A stretch of 61,607 nucleotides of DNA, from NCBI GenBank assembly GCA_937901965.1, contig CALGSW010000003.1, positions 1 through 61,607 on the forward strand. Direction: 5' to 3'. Both the position numbers and the translations under genes were made by a program. The notes below the pieces were generated by a model that had not been told where the DNA came from, searched no databases, and saw only the letters and a list, made by a program, of their open reading frames with translations. Origin of the DNA: an uncultured Bacteroidota bacterium. Its GTDB lineage: Bacteria > Bacteroidota > Bacteroidia > Bacteroidales > UBA932. Numbering within the stretch: position 1 is the first letter of the stretch; each line of letters opens with the position of its first letter. Shown here piece after piece: positions 25,830 through 36,011 of the stretch.

Positions 25830-28019
25830 ATGGAAAACAACCCTAAAAAAGAGAGCAAATGCCCCGTGACCGGAGCAACCGGCAAACACAGCATTGGGGC
25901 TGTTGGTACACAGAACAAAGATTGGTGGCCAAATAAACTTAGTCTTAATATACTTCGTCAGCACTCAGAACTATCAGATCCTATGGATAGTGGTTTCAAC
26001 TATGCAGAAGAGTTCAAGAAGCTGGATCTAAAGGCTGTAAAAGCAGACCTGCATAAACTCATGACAGAGTCACAGGACTGGTGGCCTGCAGATTACGGCC
26101 ACTATGGCCCGCTCTTTATCAGAATGGCCTGGCATAGTGCCGGAACCTACAGAACAATTGACGGAAGAGGTGGCGGGGGCCGTGGACAGCAGAGGTTTGC
26201 ACCGCTCAACAGCTGGCCTGATAATGTTAGCCTGGACAAGGCAAGAAGACTTCTCTGGCCTGTAAAACAGAAATATGGAAAGAGCATCTCCTGGGCAGAC
26301 CTTATGATTCTAGCCGGTAACGTGGCTCTTGAATCTATGGGATTTAAAACCATCGGCTTTGCAGGAGGAAGAGAGGATGTCTGGCAGGCCGATGAGGATG
26401 TTTACTGGGGTTCGGAGAGCAAGTGGCTTGAAAACGATGAGAGGAAACTTGATAAGGAGGAGGTGACAAATCCTCTTGCAGCAATTCAGATGGGTCTTAT
26501 TTATGTCAATCCGGAGGGGCCCGATGGAGTTCCCGACCCTCTTGCGGCAGCAAAAGACATACGCAACACATTTGCAAGGATGGCTATGAATGATGAGGAG
26601 ACCGTTGCTCTTATAGCAGGGGGCCACACATTCGGCAAAACCCACGGAGCTGCAAGCGCAGACCATGTAGGGGCCGAGCCTGAGGCAGCAGGGCTGGAGG
26701 AGATGGGGCTTGGGTGGAAAAACTCATTCGGCACAGGAAAGGGAGGAGATACTATCACAAGCGGACTGGAGGTAATCTGGACCCAAACTCCTACTAAATG
26801 GAGCTACTACTTCTTTGACAATCTTTTCAACTTTGAGTGGGAGCTCACAAAGAGCCCAGCCGGAGCATATCAGTGGGAGGCAAAGGGGGCAGGAAAGATA
26901 ATGCCTGATGCGCACGATAAGAGCAAAAGGCACTACCCTACTATGCTTACAACAGACCTCTCCCTTAAAGTGGATCCTGCATACGAAAAGATATCAAGAA
27001 GATTTTATGAGCACCCACTTGAGTTTGCAGAGGCCTTTGCAAAAGCCTGGTTCAAACTCACTCACAGGGATATGGGACCTAGAAGCAAATACCTGGGCTC
27101 TGAAGTTCCAAAAGAGGTATTTGTGTGGCAGGACCCAATTCCTGAAGTAAACCATCAGTTAGTTGACGAGAAAGATATAAAGAGTTTAAAAAGCAAAATT
27201 CTTAGCTCCGGACTTACAGTATCTGAACTTGTCTCAACCGCATGGGCATCGGCCTCTACATTCAGGGGTTCCGATAAGCGCGGAGGCGCAAACGGTGGCA
27301 GAATAAGGCTGGCGCCACAGAAAGACTGGGCAGTCAACAATCCAAAAGAGCTGGCATCAACGCTTGCAAAGCTTGAGACAATAAAAGAGGAATTTGACAA
27401 AGCACAGAAAGATGGCAAAAAGATCTCTATGGCAGACATGATTGTTCTTGGTGGCTGTGCCGCTGTAGAGAAGGCGGCAAAAGATGCCGGATTTGACATT
27501 ACGGTACCATTCACACCGGGAAGAGCGGATGCATCTCAGGAGCAGACAGATGTTGAGTCATTCGCATTTCTTGAGCCGCTTGCTGATGGATTCAGGAACT
27601 TTATCAAGGCAAAATTCAGAGTCTCTCCGGAAGAGCTTCTTATTGACAAAGCTCAGCTCCTAACCCTGACAGCCCCTGAGATGACAGCACTTATTGGAGG
27701 GATGAGAGTTCTCAAAACAAATGCAGACAAATCAAACCACGGAGTATTCACAAACAGACCTGAAGTTCTCACAAACGATTTCTTTGTAAACCTTCTGGAT
27801 ATGTCCACTGCCTGGAAGCCTGTTACAGAGGAGAGAGAGCTATACGAAGGCCACGACCGGAAAACCGGTAAACTAAAATGGACAGCCACACGTGTTGATC
27901 TGATCTTTGGATCCCACGCTGAGCTGAGAGCCATCTCCGAGGTTTATGGCAGCTACGACGGCAAAGAGAAATTTGTCAAAGACTTTGTCAAGGCCTGGAA
28001 CAAGGTGATGAATCTGTAA
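25830..28019 (+). CDS. katG: Catalase-peroxidase
   Basis: A complete 729-residue bifunctional haem enzyme that breaks down hydrogen peroxide. The distal site is MAWHSAGTYR (W101, H102), the proximal haem ligand is in GGHTFGKTHG, and the tyrosine (LIYVNPEGP) and methionine (EEMGLGWK) of the Met-Tyr-Trp adduct needed for catalase activity are present. The usual degenerate C-terminal duplicate domain follows. There is no signal peptide. The gene diverges from the Sel1 gene and its stop lies 2 bases from the convergent flavodiiron gene, so it is probably monocistronic. Confidence 0.97.
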   Translation: MENNPKKESKCPVTGATGKHSIGAVGTQNKDWWPNKLSLNILRQHSELSDPMDSGFNYAEEFKKLDLKAVKADLHKLMTESQDWWPADYGHYGPLFIRMAWHSAGTYRTIDGRGGGGRGQQRFAPLNSWPDNVSLDKARRLLWPVKQKYGKSISWADLMILAGNVALESMGFKTIGFAGGREDVWQADEDVYWGSESKWLENDERKLDKEEVTNPLAAIQMGLIYVNPEGPDGVPDPLAAAKDIRNTFARMAMNDEETVALIAGGHTFGKTHGAASADHVGAEPEAAGLEEMGLGWKNSFGTGKGGDTITSGLEVIWTQTPTKWSYYFFDNLFNFEWELTKSPAGAYQWEAKGAGKIMPDAHDKSKRHYPTMLTTDLSLKVDPAYEKISRRFYEHPLEFAEAFAKAWFKLTHRDMGPRSKYLGSEVPKEVFVWQDPIPEVNHQLVDEKDIKSLKSKILSSGLTVSELVSTAWASASTFRGSDKRGGANGGRIRLAPQKDWAVNNPKELASTLAKLETIKEEFDKAQKDGKKISMADMIVLGGCAAVEKAAKDAGFDITVPFTPGRADASQEQTDVESFAFLEPLADGFRNFIKAKFRVSPEELLIDKAQLLTLTAPEMTALIGGMRVLKTNADKSNHGVFTNRPEVLTNDFFVNLLDMSTAWKPVTEERELYEGHDRKTGKLKWTATRVDLIFGSHAELRAISEVYGSYDGKEKFVKDFVKAWNKVMNL

Positions 28020-28021
28020 TA

Positions 28022-29212
28022 CTATTTTTGAGCTGCAACAGATTTTCCAAACTCAAATGCTTTCTGCAATGAATCTTCGTCCGGACCCCAGTTACAACTT
28101 ATGGGGTCCGCGACGATTTCAAAGCCCGAATCCTTTAGATGACCGGCAATAATCTTTGTTGAGGCATCACTCCACCCAAAGCACCCAAAAGAGGCACCTT
28201 TTTTACCTTTAAATTTTAGCCCTTTAACCATTTCCATCAACCCTGCAGTATGAGACATAATCCCGTTGTTAACAGTAGGTGAACCAATAAACACAGCTTT
28301 GGACTTGAAGATCTCAGTTATTATGTCATTTAGGTCATTGGTGGCAATATTGTACAATTTAATATCAACCACCTGATCTTCTGAATTTATCCCTTTAACT
28401 ATACTCTCTGCAATTGATCTGGTTCCATTGTACATTGTCTCATAAACTATTGTAATTTGGTTCTCCTGATATGCAGAAGCCCACTCCACATATTTATGGA
28501 TTATCTGAGCCGGATTATCTCTCCATATCACTCCGTGACTTGGACATATAAAGTCAACAGGAAGGTTAAACTTGAGAACTTCATCAATCTTCTTCAAAAC
28601 AAGTGGGCTAAAGGGAGTCAGAATATTTGCGTAGTACTTTATTGCCTCCTGATAAAGTTCAGACTGATTTACCAGGTCATTGAACAATAATTCTGTGCAG
28701 AAGTGCTGGCCAAAAGCATCATTACTGAAAAGTATATTATCCTTAGTCATATAGCAGAACATACTGTCCGGCCAGTGTAACATTGGGGCCTGGATAAAAA
28801 TAAGCTCCTTGCCATTTCCCAAATCTAATTTATCTCCGGTTTTCACTGTCTTAAAATTCCAGTCTCCATGAAACTGACCTTTAAGGGATTTAACTCCGTT
28901 TTCTGTACAATAAACAGGAGTCCCGGGAATCTGCCTGAGTAACTCAGCTATTGCACCGCTATGATCCGGTTCTGCATGATTCATTATGATGTAATCAATG
29001 CTTTTTAAATCAATCTCTTTAGCCAGATTATCAATAAAATCTTTTGAGAAAGGCTGAAAAACAGTGTCAATCAAAACTGTTTTCTCCTCTTGAATTAAAT
29101 AAGAGTTGTAGCTGGAACCCTTATGGGTTGAATATTCATACCCGTGAAACTGTCTGAGTTCCCAGTCGTTTTTACCCACCCAGTAAACATTGTTAACTAT
29201 CCTCTTTTTCAT
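28022..29212 (-). CDS. Flavodiiron protein (FprA family)
   Basis: A 396-residue A-type flavoprotein. The N-terminal metallo-beta-lactamase-like domain carries the diiron ligands H79, E81, D83 and H84 in NHAEPDHSG and another histidine in APMLHWPDSMF. The C-terminal domain (from about 255) is a flavodoxin (VYETMYNGTRSIAESI). Such enzymes reduce O2 to water or NO to N2O in anaerobes using electrons from rubredoxin or a related donor. No rubredoxin gene lies nearby. An imperfect palindrome TTTAC-N6-GTAAA at 29232-29247 upstream may be an operator. Confidence 0.92.
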   Translation of the reverse strand: MKKRIVNNVYWVGKNDWELRQFHGYEYSTHKGSSYNSYLIQEEKTVLIDTVFQPFSKDFIDNLAKEIDLKSIDYIIMNHAEPDHSGAIAELLRQIPGTPVYCTENGVKSLKGQFHGDWNFKTVKTGDKLDLGNGKELIFIQAPMLHWPDSMFCYMTKDNILFSNDAFGQHFCTELLFNDLVNQSELYQEAIKYYANILTPFSPLVLKKIDEVLKFNLPVDFICPSHGVIWRDNPAQIIHKYVEWASAYQENQITIVYETMYNGTRSIAESIVKGINSEDQVVDIKLYNIATNDLNDIITEIFKSKAVFIGSPTVNNGIMSHTAGLMEMVKGLKFKGKKGASFGCFGWSDASTKIIAGHLKDSGFEIVADPISCNWGPDEDSLQKAFEFGKSVAAQK

Positions 29213-29301
29213 ATCTCTTAGGCATTAAATTTTTACGTTAGTGTAAATATAATCTAAATAACAATTATAAATTCGTATTGTATCACTTAATTTAACCCAC
29301 A

Positions 29302-29484
29302 ATGAAAAATGAAAATTATCACACAGCCCCCTCCGGTGCTGTTTACGGTCTTGGCCTTATAGGGGCTGCAATCTATTTTATTGGAACAGCCACATCATTC
29401 TGGATAGGAGTTCTTGGCTTCCTGAAAGCAATAATATGGCCGGTATTTCTTGTATATGAGTTGCTGAAGTATCTAAACGCATAA
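29302..29484 (+). CDS. Small membrane protein
   Basis: A 60-residue protein with two hydrophobic helices (about 13-31 and 34-52), rich in Gly and Trp. The layout resembles short unnamed membrane proteins common in Bacteroidota. No function can be given. It diverges from the flavodiiron gene and has its own start 65 bases before the next convergent gene end. Confidence 0.55.
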   Translation: MKNENYHTAPSGAVYGLGLIGAAIYFIGTATSFWIGVLGFLKAIIWPVFLVYELLKYLNA

Positions 29485-29548
29485 ATACTTGAGCGAAAAA
29501 ATAAAGGAAAACAGATTTTTTGAATATCCGGGAGACGTCTCTTATTTT

Positions 29549-30016
29549 CTATTTTGGATCTATATCAAGTTGCCGGCCCTCCTCTGATGCCTTTTTATCC
29601 ATGGAAGCACCAATACCAAGCCCTATTGCAAGTCCTATAGGAAGCCCTATCCCCAGAAATGCCATATTGCCAAGGCTCATCCCAAAGACTATTCCCAGTG
29701 GAATTCCAAATGAGGCCAGGCCAAGTGCCATCCACTGATTTTGATAGTGATTTTTTGACACAAGTTTTAGCTCCTTTTCAAGAAACGCCAGAGAGTCTCT
29801 TGAAAATTTCAGCATTGCATTGCCAAACTCTTTAGAACTGCCACTGAATAAATTAAGCATCTGGACACCTTCATTTATTTTGTCTGTAACATGGTCAGGC
29901 AGTTCCCTCTCTCTTAACAGGCTCAGAAACTTTATGGAATGATTGTACAGATTTTTTAATTTATCAGAAGAGAGCAACTCCTCACTTACAATAAGGTTAA
30001 TAATATCCTTTGCCAT
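29549..30016 (-). CDS. Hypothetical membrane protein with glycine zipper
   Basis: A 155-residue protein with a helical soluble N-terminal part (residues 1-90) and a C-terminal hydrophobic stretch with alternating glycines (FGIPLGIVFG, LGIGLPIGLAIGLGIG) that suits tight helix packing in a membrane. No family was recognised. It is convergent with the small membrane gene before it and divergent from the dehydratase gene after it. Confidence 0.6.
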   Translation of the reverse strand: MAKDIINLIVSEELLSSDKLKNLYNHSIKFLSLLRERELPDHVTDKINEGVQMLNLFSGSSKEFGNAMLKFSRDSLAFLEKELKLVSKNHYQNQWMALGLASFGIPLGIVFGMSLGNMAFLGIGLPIGLAIGLGIGASMDKKASEEGRQLDIDPK

Positions 30017-30074
30017 AATATTTGTTTAAAGCCATTCTAATCAGGTATAAAATTAATCTTTTTATTTTTATTTT

Positions 30075-30082
30075 TAGATTTG
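30075..30082 (+). promoter_or_regulatory. Putative -7 box of the dehydratase gene
   Basis: TAGATTTG matches TAnnTTTG and ends 4 bases before the start codon, implying a leaderless or nearly leaderless message if used. Confidence 0.3.
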
Positions 30083-30086
30083 ATGT

Positions 30087-31022
30087 ATGGTTATAAAAGA
30101 TAAAATAATTGTAGTCACAGGAGGAGCCGGATCATTCGGAAGTTTGTTGGTTAAAAGGCTTGCAGAGTTGGGTGCCGGAGAGGTAAGGGTATTTTCAAGA
30201 AACAGCAAAACCGAATGGGAGGGTGATATAAGGGACGCATCGGCATTAAAAAAGGTTATGAGCGGTGCCGACTATGTTGTTCATGCGGCAGCTCTAAAAG
30301 ATGTGCACTACTGTGAAGCAAATCCTGAAGAGGCAGTAAATATCAATGTATATGGTTCTCTCAATGTACTTTCAGCTGCAAAAGAGGCTGGGGTGGAGAG
30401 GATTGTTTTTGTAAGCTCGGATAAGGCTTGCTTTCCCATGGGGACAATGGGCATAACAAAGGCTTTGATGGAGAAGATGGTATTGGCCGGATGCAGAGAT
30501 GAGAAGTCTCCAGTCTGCTCAATTGTGAGGTTCGGGAACCTCATGGGTTCAGCCGGAACTGTAATACCACTTTTTGTAAGGCTGGCAAGAGAGGGTACAG
30601 AACTCACAGTCACTAATCCGGAGATGACCCGTTTTATGATGACTATTGCAGACGCTGTTGAACTTACTCTCCTTTCACTTGAGTATGGAGAAAACGGGGA
30701 TATAATGGTTGAACAGGCTAGTTCAGCAACAATTGAAACTCTCGCTCAGGGAGCCTTACTATTTGCCGGTGTGACATCAGAAAATGAGCGTAAATCCAGA
30801 ATAAAGATAACGGGAGCTCGTCCCGGTGAGAAGTTGTACGAAACAATGGCTACTTCAGAGGAGATCTCCAAAGCAAAAATAATATCGGTAAACGGGATGA
30901 TATATCTTAAAATTGCCCAATCTGTTGAATCTCCCAATAAACACTCTGAGGAATACAACTCACACAACGCACCTCTGCTAACACCAGAAGAGATGTCAGA
31001 GATAATCAAGAGGATTATCTGA
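30087..31022 (+). CDS. CapE-like UDP-sugar 4,6-dehydratase (extended SDR)
   Basis: A 311-residue NAD(P)-dependent SDR resembling UDP-N-acetylglucosamine 4,6-dehydratases (CapE/PseB/FlaA1). It has the Rossmann motif TGGAGSFG (11-18), the NVYGSLNVL segment and the catalytic stretch SSDKACFPMGTMGITKALMEK around 110-130. The usual tyrosine of the YxxxK motif is methionine (M121, K125), which I recall is also the case in Staphylococcus CapE, so this is not necessarily inactivating. Products feed surface polysaccharide synthesis. No other sugar-nucleotide or capsule genes are adjacent. Confidence 0.78.
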   Translation: MVIKDKIIVVTGGAGSFGSLLVKRLAELGAGEVRVFSRNSKTEWEGDIRDASALKKVMSGADYVVHAAALKDVHYCEANPEEAVNINVYGSLNVLSAAKEAGVERIVFVSSDKACFPMGTMGITKALMEKMVLAGCRDEKSPVCSIVRFGNLMGSAGTVIPLFVRLAREGTELTVTNPEMTRFMMTIADAVELTLLSLEYGENGDIMVEQASSATIETLAQGALLFAGVTSENERKSRIKITGARPGEKLYETMATSEEISKAKIISVNGMIYLKIAQSVESPNKHSEEYNSHNAPLLTPEEMSEIIKRII

Positions 31023-31154
31023 CATTTGTTCCCATCTTGGGATTAATCACATTCAATCCCTATTTATCCATTTTCATACACATTTTTAACTTCCCGGATC
31101 ATTTCATTTTTTTATCTATCAGACATATTAATACTTTCGCACCCTTAAATACAA

Positions 31155-31264
31155 CAGGATACGGCCCTGGTTTATATTTAGGTTTAAGTATTGTGATATG
31201 ATTAAAAAACTAAGTTTAAGGGTTATTTTTGATTAGGGGCCGTTCCTGATTGTTATTACAATCA
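31155..31264 (+). promoter_or_regulatory. Structured 5' leader of the flavodoxin-ferredoxin gene
   Basis: CAGGA (31155-31159) pairs with TCCTG (31244-31248) and ACGGCCC (31161-31167) with GGGCCGT (31237-31243), a 12-bp stem with one bulged base around about 70 AT-rich bases that hold two copies of GTTTAAG. Overlapping its 3' side is a perfect 7-bp hairpin, TGATTGT (31247-31253) with ACAATCA (31258-31264), ending 4 bases before the start codon. The two helices share bases 31247-31248, so they compete at their junction. This looks like a cis-regulatory RNA. A candidate -7 box, TACTTTCG, lies at 31130-31137. Confidence 0.5.
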
Positions 31265-31268
31265 TATA

Positions 31269-32087
<819 letters not shown>

Positions 32088-32098
32088 ATAGCAATCAG

Positions 32099-32518
32099 AT
32101 GAAAATTAAAAACCTGTTCTGCATCATTACAATTCTGTTCTCAGGTGCCTGTTTTGCAAATACAAAATCATTTGTTGTAATCTCCGGGGTTACCCACAAT
32201 AATACAAATCTTTATATATCAATATTTAACAGTGAACAATCATACAAAAAAAGAGAACCTTTTTTTTCAAAACAAATAATTGCCAACTCAAATATTGTTA
32301 AAGTAGAAATTGATCTGCCACAGGGAGAGTATTTATTCTCAGTTTTTCAGGATCTTAATAAAAACGGTAAATGCGATTCAAATATTATAGGGATTCCTAA
32401 AGAACCTGTAGGTATATCAAAATATGATGGCAAAGGAGCTCCGGGAAACTTTCAAAAGCACAAAGTACTTATAGGCCCTGATTCAAATAAGGTATCCATA
32501 GACCTTCATCGTCTTTAA
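32099..32518 (+). CDS. DUF2141 secreted protein
   Basis: A 139-residue protein with a signal peptide (FCIITILFSGACFA). The family pattern is clear: beta-rich, with FQDLNKNGKCDSNIIGIPKEPVGIS as the hallmark segment, plus GNFQKHKV. DUF2141 proteins are exported and usually uncharacterised. It follows the EFR1 gene closely and overlaps the convergent PQQ/protease gene by 4 bases at the stops. Confidence 0.85.
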   Translation: MKIKNLFCIITILFSGACFANTKSFVVISGVTHNNTNLYISIFNSEQSYKKREPFFSKQIIANSNIVKVEIDLPQGEYLFSVFQDLNKNGKCDSNIIGIPKEPVGISKYDGKGAPGNFQKHKVLIGPDSNKVSIDLHRL

Positions 32519-34911
32519 TTATCCTTACTTTTTACTCTGTATATCCCTCCATCTGAACTTCCGAAATATATACTTATATCATCAACAACCGGTGTTGAAA
32601 GTATAGCACCAAGTGTATGGATAGTGCTTTCTGAGTCAAGATAATTTTTTCCGTACAATTCAAAACCCTCCCTGAATTTTCCGTCCTGGCCATATACTTT
32701 AGCACTATTATCAATATTGCCTTTTGTTTTGTATTCAAATACAATTCTCCCGTCAGTAACGTCAGCACCTTTCAGAGTGCCATCAAAGCACCCGAAATAG
32801 ACAATGTTTCCGATAACTGCAGCAGAACCATAAACTCTCATAGGAACCGGAAGACGCCAGAGAGACTTGCCTGTAATCTTGTCAAAACAGACAAACTCAT
32901 GAGTGTCTGATGTGCCAAAGAAAAGCTTGTTCCCATGAACTGAGGGCGTGGAAATCACCCAGCTTCCCTCCTTATTGTTCCAAACACCTTTTCCCGTCTT
33001 TTTATTAACTGCATAGATATTATAATCACGGCTGCCAAAATAAACATTGTGCTCATCAACTGAAACACCCTTTTGTATCTCTCCTTCAGGAAAGTATCTG
33101 TCTCCAACTGTCTTGAATGACCATTTTAACGACCCGTCATTTGCATTTAATGCATATAAAAACCCTCCGTAATCACCTATATACAATGTTCCTTCATCTG
33201 GTTCAGGTGTGGCGTGGATTATTCCCGCTGCTTTAAACCTCCACCTGATTGATCCCGATTTTTGATCAAGAGCGTACAGACAACTATCTGCACTTCCCCA
33301 GAAAACATCTCCATTTGAGACTCTTGGAGAAGAGAGATAGTAATCCCAAATGTCTTTCATCTTTTCTCCACTACTTTTAAACTTCCAGTTTAGCATACCG
33401 GAATTTATATTAATTGAGTAGAGAGCTCCATCTGACGAACTAATGAATACATTCTCACCGCTCACAGCCGGAGTTGAGTGAACAGCACCACCTGTTTTAT
33501 ATTTCCAGATGAGCCTGCCGTCTGATTTGTTTAAAGCATATAAACAGCTGTCGCCACTTCCTGCTAACAGAAATTCATCAATTATTACCGGAGATGAGTA
33601 TACTCTGCCATCTGTTTGAAATCTCCATAAACAATCCGGAGGATAGACTGATCCAATATTATCAATATATCTTTTGAAATCCGCCAAGTGTTGTTCAAAA
33701 TTTTTCCCTGTAATATTAAGAACAGCATCCTCAATATCATTTGCCACATAAACCTTCTTAAAATGGTTTAATCCCATTAAATCTATTAAATATTTTGTAA
33801 AAACAGCGGAGAGAGGATAGTATATCATGTTTGAATAAAATTCAAATGATCCCTCCTTCATTATACTTTTCTTCAAAAGGTCAATATTCTTTCTTACAAC
33901 CTCAACATCATTACTGAATGCCTCCCTTGAAAACATGTAGGCTGTATAAGTTGCAAATCCTTCCAAAAAAAAGACATTTTCAGTTTTTCCTATTTTCTCC
34001 TCAATAATACTATGAGCTGTTTCGTGCTTAAAAGTTGTGAGATCAAAATTCTTAAGATGGCTGATATTACCGATTGATTTACCGTATACAGTCATTGCTT
34101 TAGGCACTGCTATGAAAAACTGAAGGTCTGCCATATCTGAATATACATATGTCTTTAGTCTTTTAATGTTCGTCTCTACTCCAAGATGACTACACAATGA
34201 TTTTATATAGCTGTCAATATCTGAATTTATAATACTTTTTAATGAGTCGCTCAAAAGATGTGTCGGAATTCCAAACTCTGTATATTCTGTGTATAATTGT
34301 CTAAAGTAATTACCCCTCAGTTGTTCAAGTTTGTTTAATTTTAATCCTGGTTTCTCACTCTCTTCAAAACCGGTTATCATGATTTCATTGCCTCTGAATA
34401 CATACAACTGGTAGCTGCCGGCTGCAATCTGAGTATAAATGTTATTGTGTTTGGTTGAGTTTCTGCACGTAAACATTCTGCTGGCATCAGAAGTGATATA
34501 GAACATAGCATCTTCATCCATCTCATATCTGACATTCTCCAGCTCAAACCCACGAGGTGTTTGCCTGAATGGAGATTCAACAAGCTTTTTATTTTTAAAT
34601 TTAGCAAATGGCCCGTAAAGCTGAATTTTTCTGGAGTAATCCGTGTCATTCAACTCAAATTCTCTTTTAAATATATAGATTGGCTTTTTTTGCCATTGAC
34701 CCCAAAATACATAACGTTCAATATCCCTTTTATCTTCATTCGTGAGAAGGTAACTATCCGGTGTTACCACTAAAACAGTATCGGTTTTATGAAATGCAAG
34801 TGCCAGAGTAAAATTGTCATCCGGGAGAATCTTCTGCACAGATTGGGCCGACAAATTCAAAAAACAATACTGTAATAATATTGCTGCTATAATGATTTTA
34901 AATAATTTCAT
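32515..34911 (-). CDS. Secreted HExxH protease-like / PQQ-propeller fusion
   Basis: This 798-residue protein has a signal peptide, then an N-terminal region of about 430 residues containing a gluzincin-like zinc site: H296, E297 and H300 in KHETAH with a downstream glutamate (E317) in FLEGFATY. The C-terminal 370 residues form a PQQ-type beta-propeller of repeated blades (LYALNKSDGRLIWKYKTGGAVHSTPAV and similar, about 7-8 copies). The blades may bind PQQ or serve as a protein scaffold; no dehydrogenase active site is recognised. It follows two LytS-like kinases by 38 bases and may be an output of that regulatory unit. Confidence 0.75.
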   Translation of the reverse strand: MKLFKIIIAAILLQYCFLNLSAQSVQKILPDDNFTLALAFHKTDTVLVVTPDSYLLTNEDKRDIERYVFWGQWQKKPIYIFKREFELNDTDYSRKIQLYGPFAKFKNKKLVESPFRQTPRGFELENVRYEMDEDAMFYITSDASRMFTCRNSTKHNNIYTQIAAGSYQLYVFRGNEIMITGFEESEKPGLKLNKLEQLRGNYFRQLYTEYTEFGIPTHLLSDSLKSIINSDIDSYIKSLCSHLGVETNIKRLKTYVYSDMADLQFFIAVPKAMTVYGKSIGNISHLKNFDLTTFKHETAHSIIEEKIGKTENVFFLEGFATYTAYMFSREAFSNDVEVVRKNIDLLKKSIMKEGSFEFYSNMIYYPLSAVFTKYLIDLMGLNHFKKVYVANDIEDAVLNITGKNFEQHLADFKRYIDNIGSVYPPDCLWRFQTDGRVYSSPVIIDEFLLAGSGDSCLYALNKSDGRLIWKYKTGGAVHSTPAVSGENVFISSSDGALYSININSGMLNWKFKSSGEKMKDIWDYYLSSPRVSNGDVFWGSADSCLYALDQKSGSIRWRFKAAGIIHATPEPDEGTLYIGDYGGFLYALNANDGSLKWSFKTVGDRYFPEGEIQKGVSVDEHNVYFGSRDYNIYAVNKKTGKGVWNNKEGSWVISTPSVHGNKLFFGTSDTHEFVCFDKITGKSLWRLPVPMRVYGSAAVIGNIVYFGCFDGTLKGADVTDGRIVFEYKTKGNIDNSAKVYGQDGKFREGFELYGKNYLDSESTIHTLGAILSTPVVDDISIYFGSSDGGIYRVKSKDN

Positions 34912-34949
34912 AATATCTCTTTTTTAGTCTCTGTATTTAACACAACTTT

Positions 34950-36011
34950 TTACTCTACAAGTGGAAGAGTTGCAATGTAACACCCATCTTTGATGATAAA
35001 TAGAGGATATCTCTCACAAATAATCTGATACCTCCTCTTGATATTTTTCTGTCCCAAACCGGTTGATGCTATAATTGATATTTTGGGCTGGTAATTATTC
35101 TTTACAACAATAGCCCCATCTTCGTCAAACAACTCAATAAGAAGCGGGCTATCTTCATTCACAATATTATGTTTAATTGAATTCTCAAGAACCGTCTGCA
35201 ATGAAAGTGGCGGAAGTCTCTTGTTGTATAATTGAGTGGAGACAGACTCCGTATATAATAGGCTATTTCCATGTCTTATTTGTTGAAGATATATATAAGA
35301 CCTTAAGAAATTTAACTCATCTGCCAGATTTGAAAGAGGTTGTTCAATGGTCTCAAGAACATATCTGTAAATACTTGAAAATTCCTGAATAAAAATCTCT
35401 GCCTTATCAGGATCCTTTTTGAGTAATCCCGACAAAACATTGAGACTATTAAACATAAAGTGCTGGTTTATCTGATTTTTAAGTATATCCAATTTAATTC
35501 CAGCAATTTCATCTCTTAAAATTGCCTCCTCCAGTTTTGATTTTTTATGCTCCTTGTAAAACAGATACCCCTCCAATGATGTAGTAAAGAGGATATTAGT
35601 AATTGAATATATTACAGTTGAATCAAGAAAAGAGTAGTGTGGTTGTTGTAATTCAGAGGAGAAAGCTCCTGCAGTTAGATAGACTACTAATGTTATTGCT
35701 ATTGAGACAGCAACCACTATTATGAATTCCACTGACACTCTTGCAACAGAGTGTACTCCCCATGGCAGGTACAGATTCAGTTTTTTTATAAGTAAAATTA
35801 GGGGGAGTGCTACAATCAGGCTGGAAATAAAACCGACTGCAGATCTTGAGACGATTACCCCAACAATTAAATTGGCGTCCATCTCTTCGTAAAAACCTTT
35901 AATGTAATTACTTATAAAAATACCTGACTGCAAAATGATTGCAGTGAAAATCAGAAAAACAAACAAATCCTTATAAATTTGATAGAGGCTTCTCTTTTCT
36001 GTCATTTTCAA
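34950..36011 (-). CDS. LytS/YehU-type membrane histidine kinase (second of pair)
   Basis: A 353-residue sensor kinase with about four N-terminal membrane helices and a His_kinase (PF06580-type) core. The phosphorylated histidine is in QINQHFMFNSLNVLSG, the N-box in NSIKHN and the G-box in GLGQKNIKRRY. It pairs with a LytTR regulator. Its start overlaps the stop of the first kinase as ATGA. The sister kinase is a clear paralogue, so this pair arose by tandem duplication. Confidence 0.88.
   Translation of the reverse strand: MKMTEKRSLYQIYKDLFVFLIFTAIILQSGIFISNYIKGFYEEMDANLIVGVIVSRSAVGFISSLIVALPLILLIKKLNLYLPWGVHSVARVSVEFIIVVAVSIAITLVVYLTAGAFSSELQQPHYSFLDSTVIYSITNILFTTSLEGYLFYKEHKKSKLEEAILRDEIAGIKLDILKNQINQHFMFNSLNVLSGLLKKDPDKAEIFIQEFSSIYRYVLETIEQPLSNLADELNFLRSYIYLQQIRHGNSLLYTESVSTQLYNKRLPPLSLQTVLENSIKHNIVNEDSPLLIELFDEDGAIVVKNNYQPKISIIASTGLGQKNIKRRYQIICERYPLFIIKDGCYIATLPLVE

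Noticed and set aside
29513..29548. Terminator between the small membrane gene and the convergent gene at 29549
   Set aside because: The hairpin candidates there have short stems and no U-tract; support is too weak.
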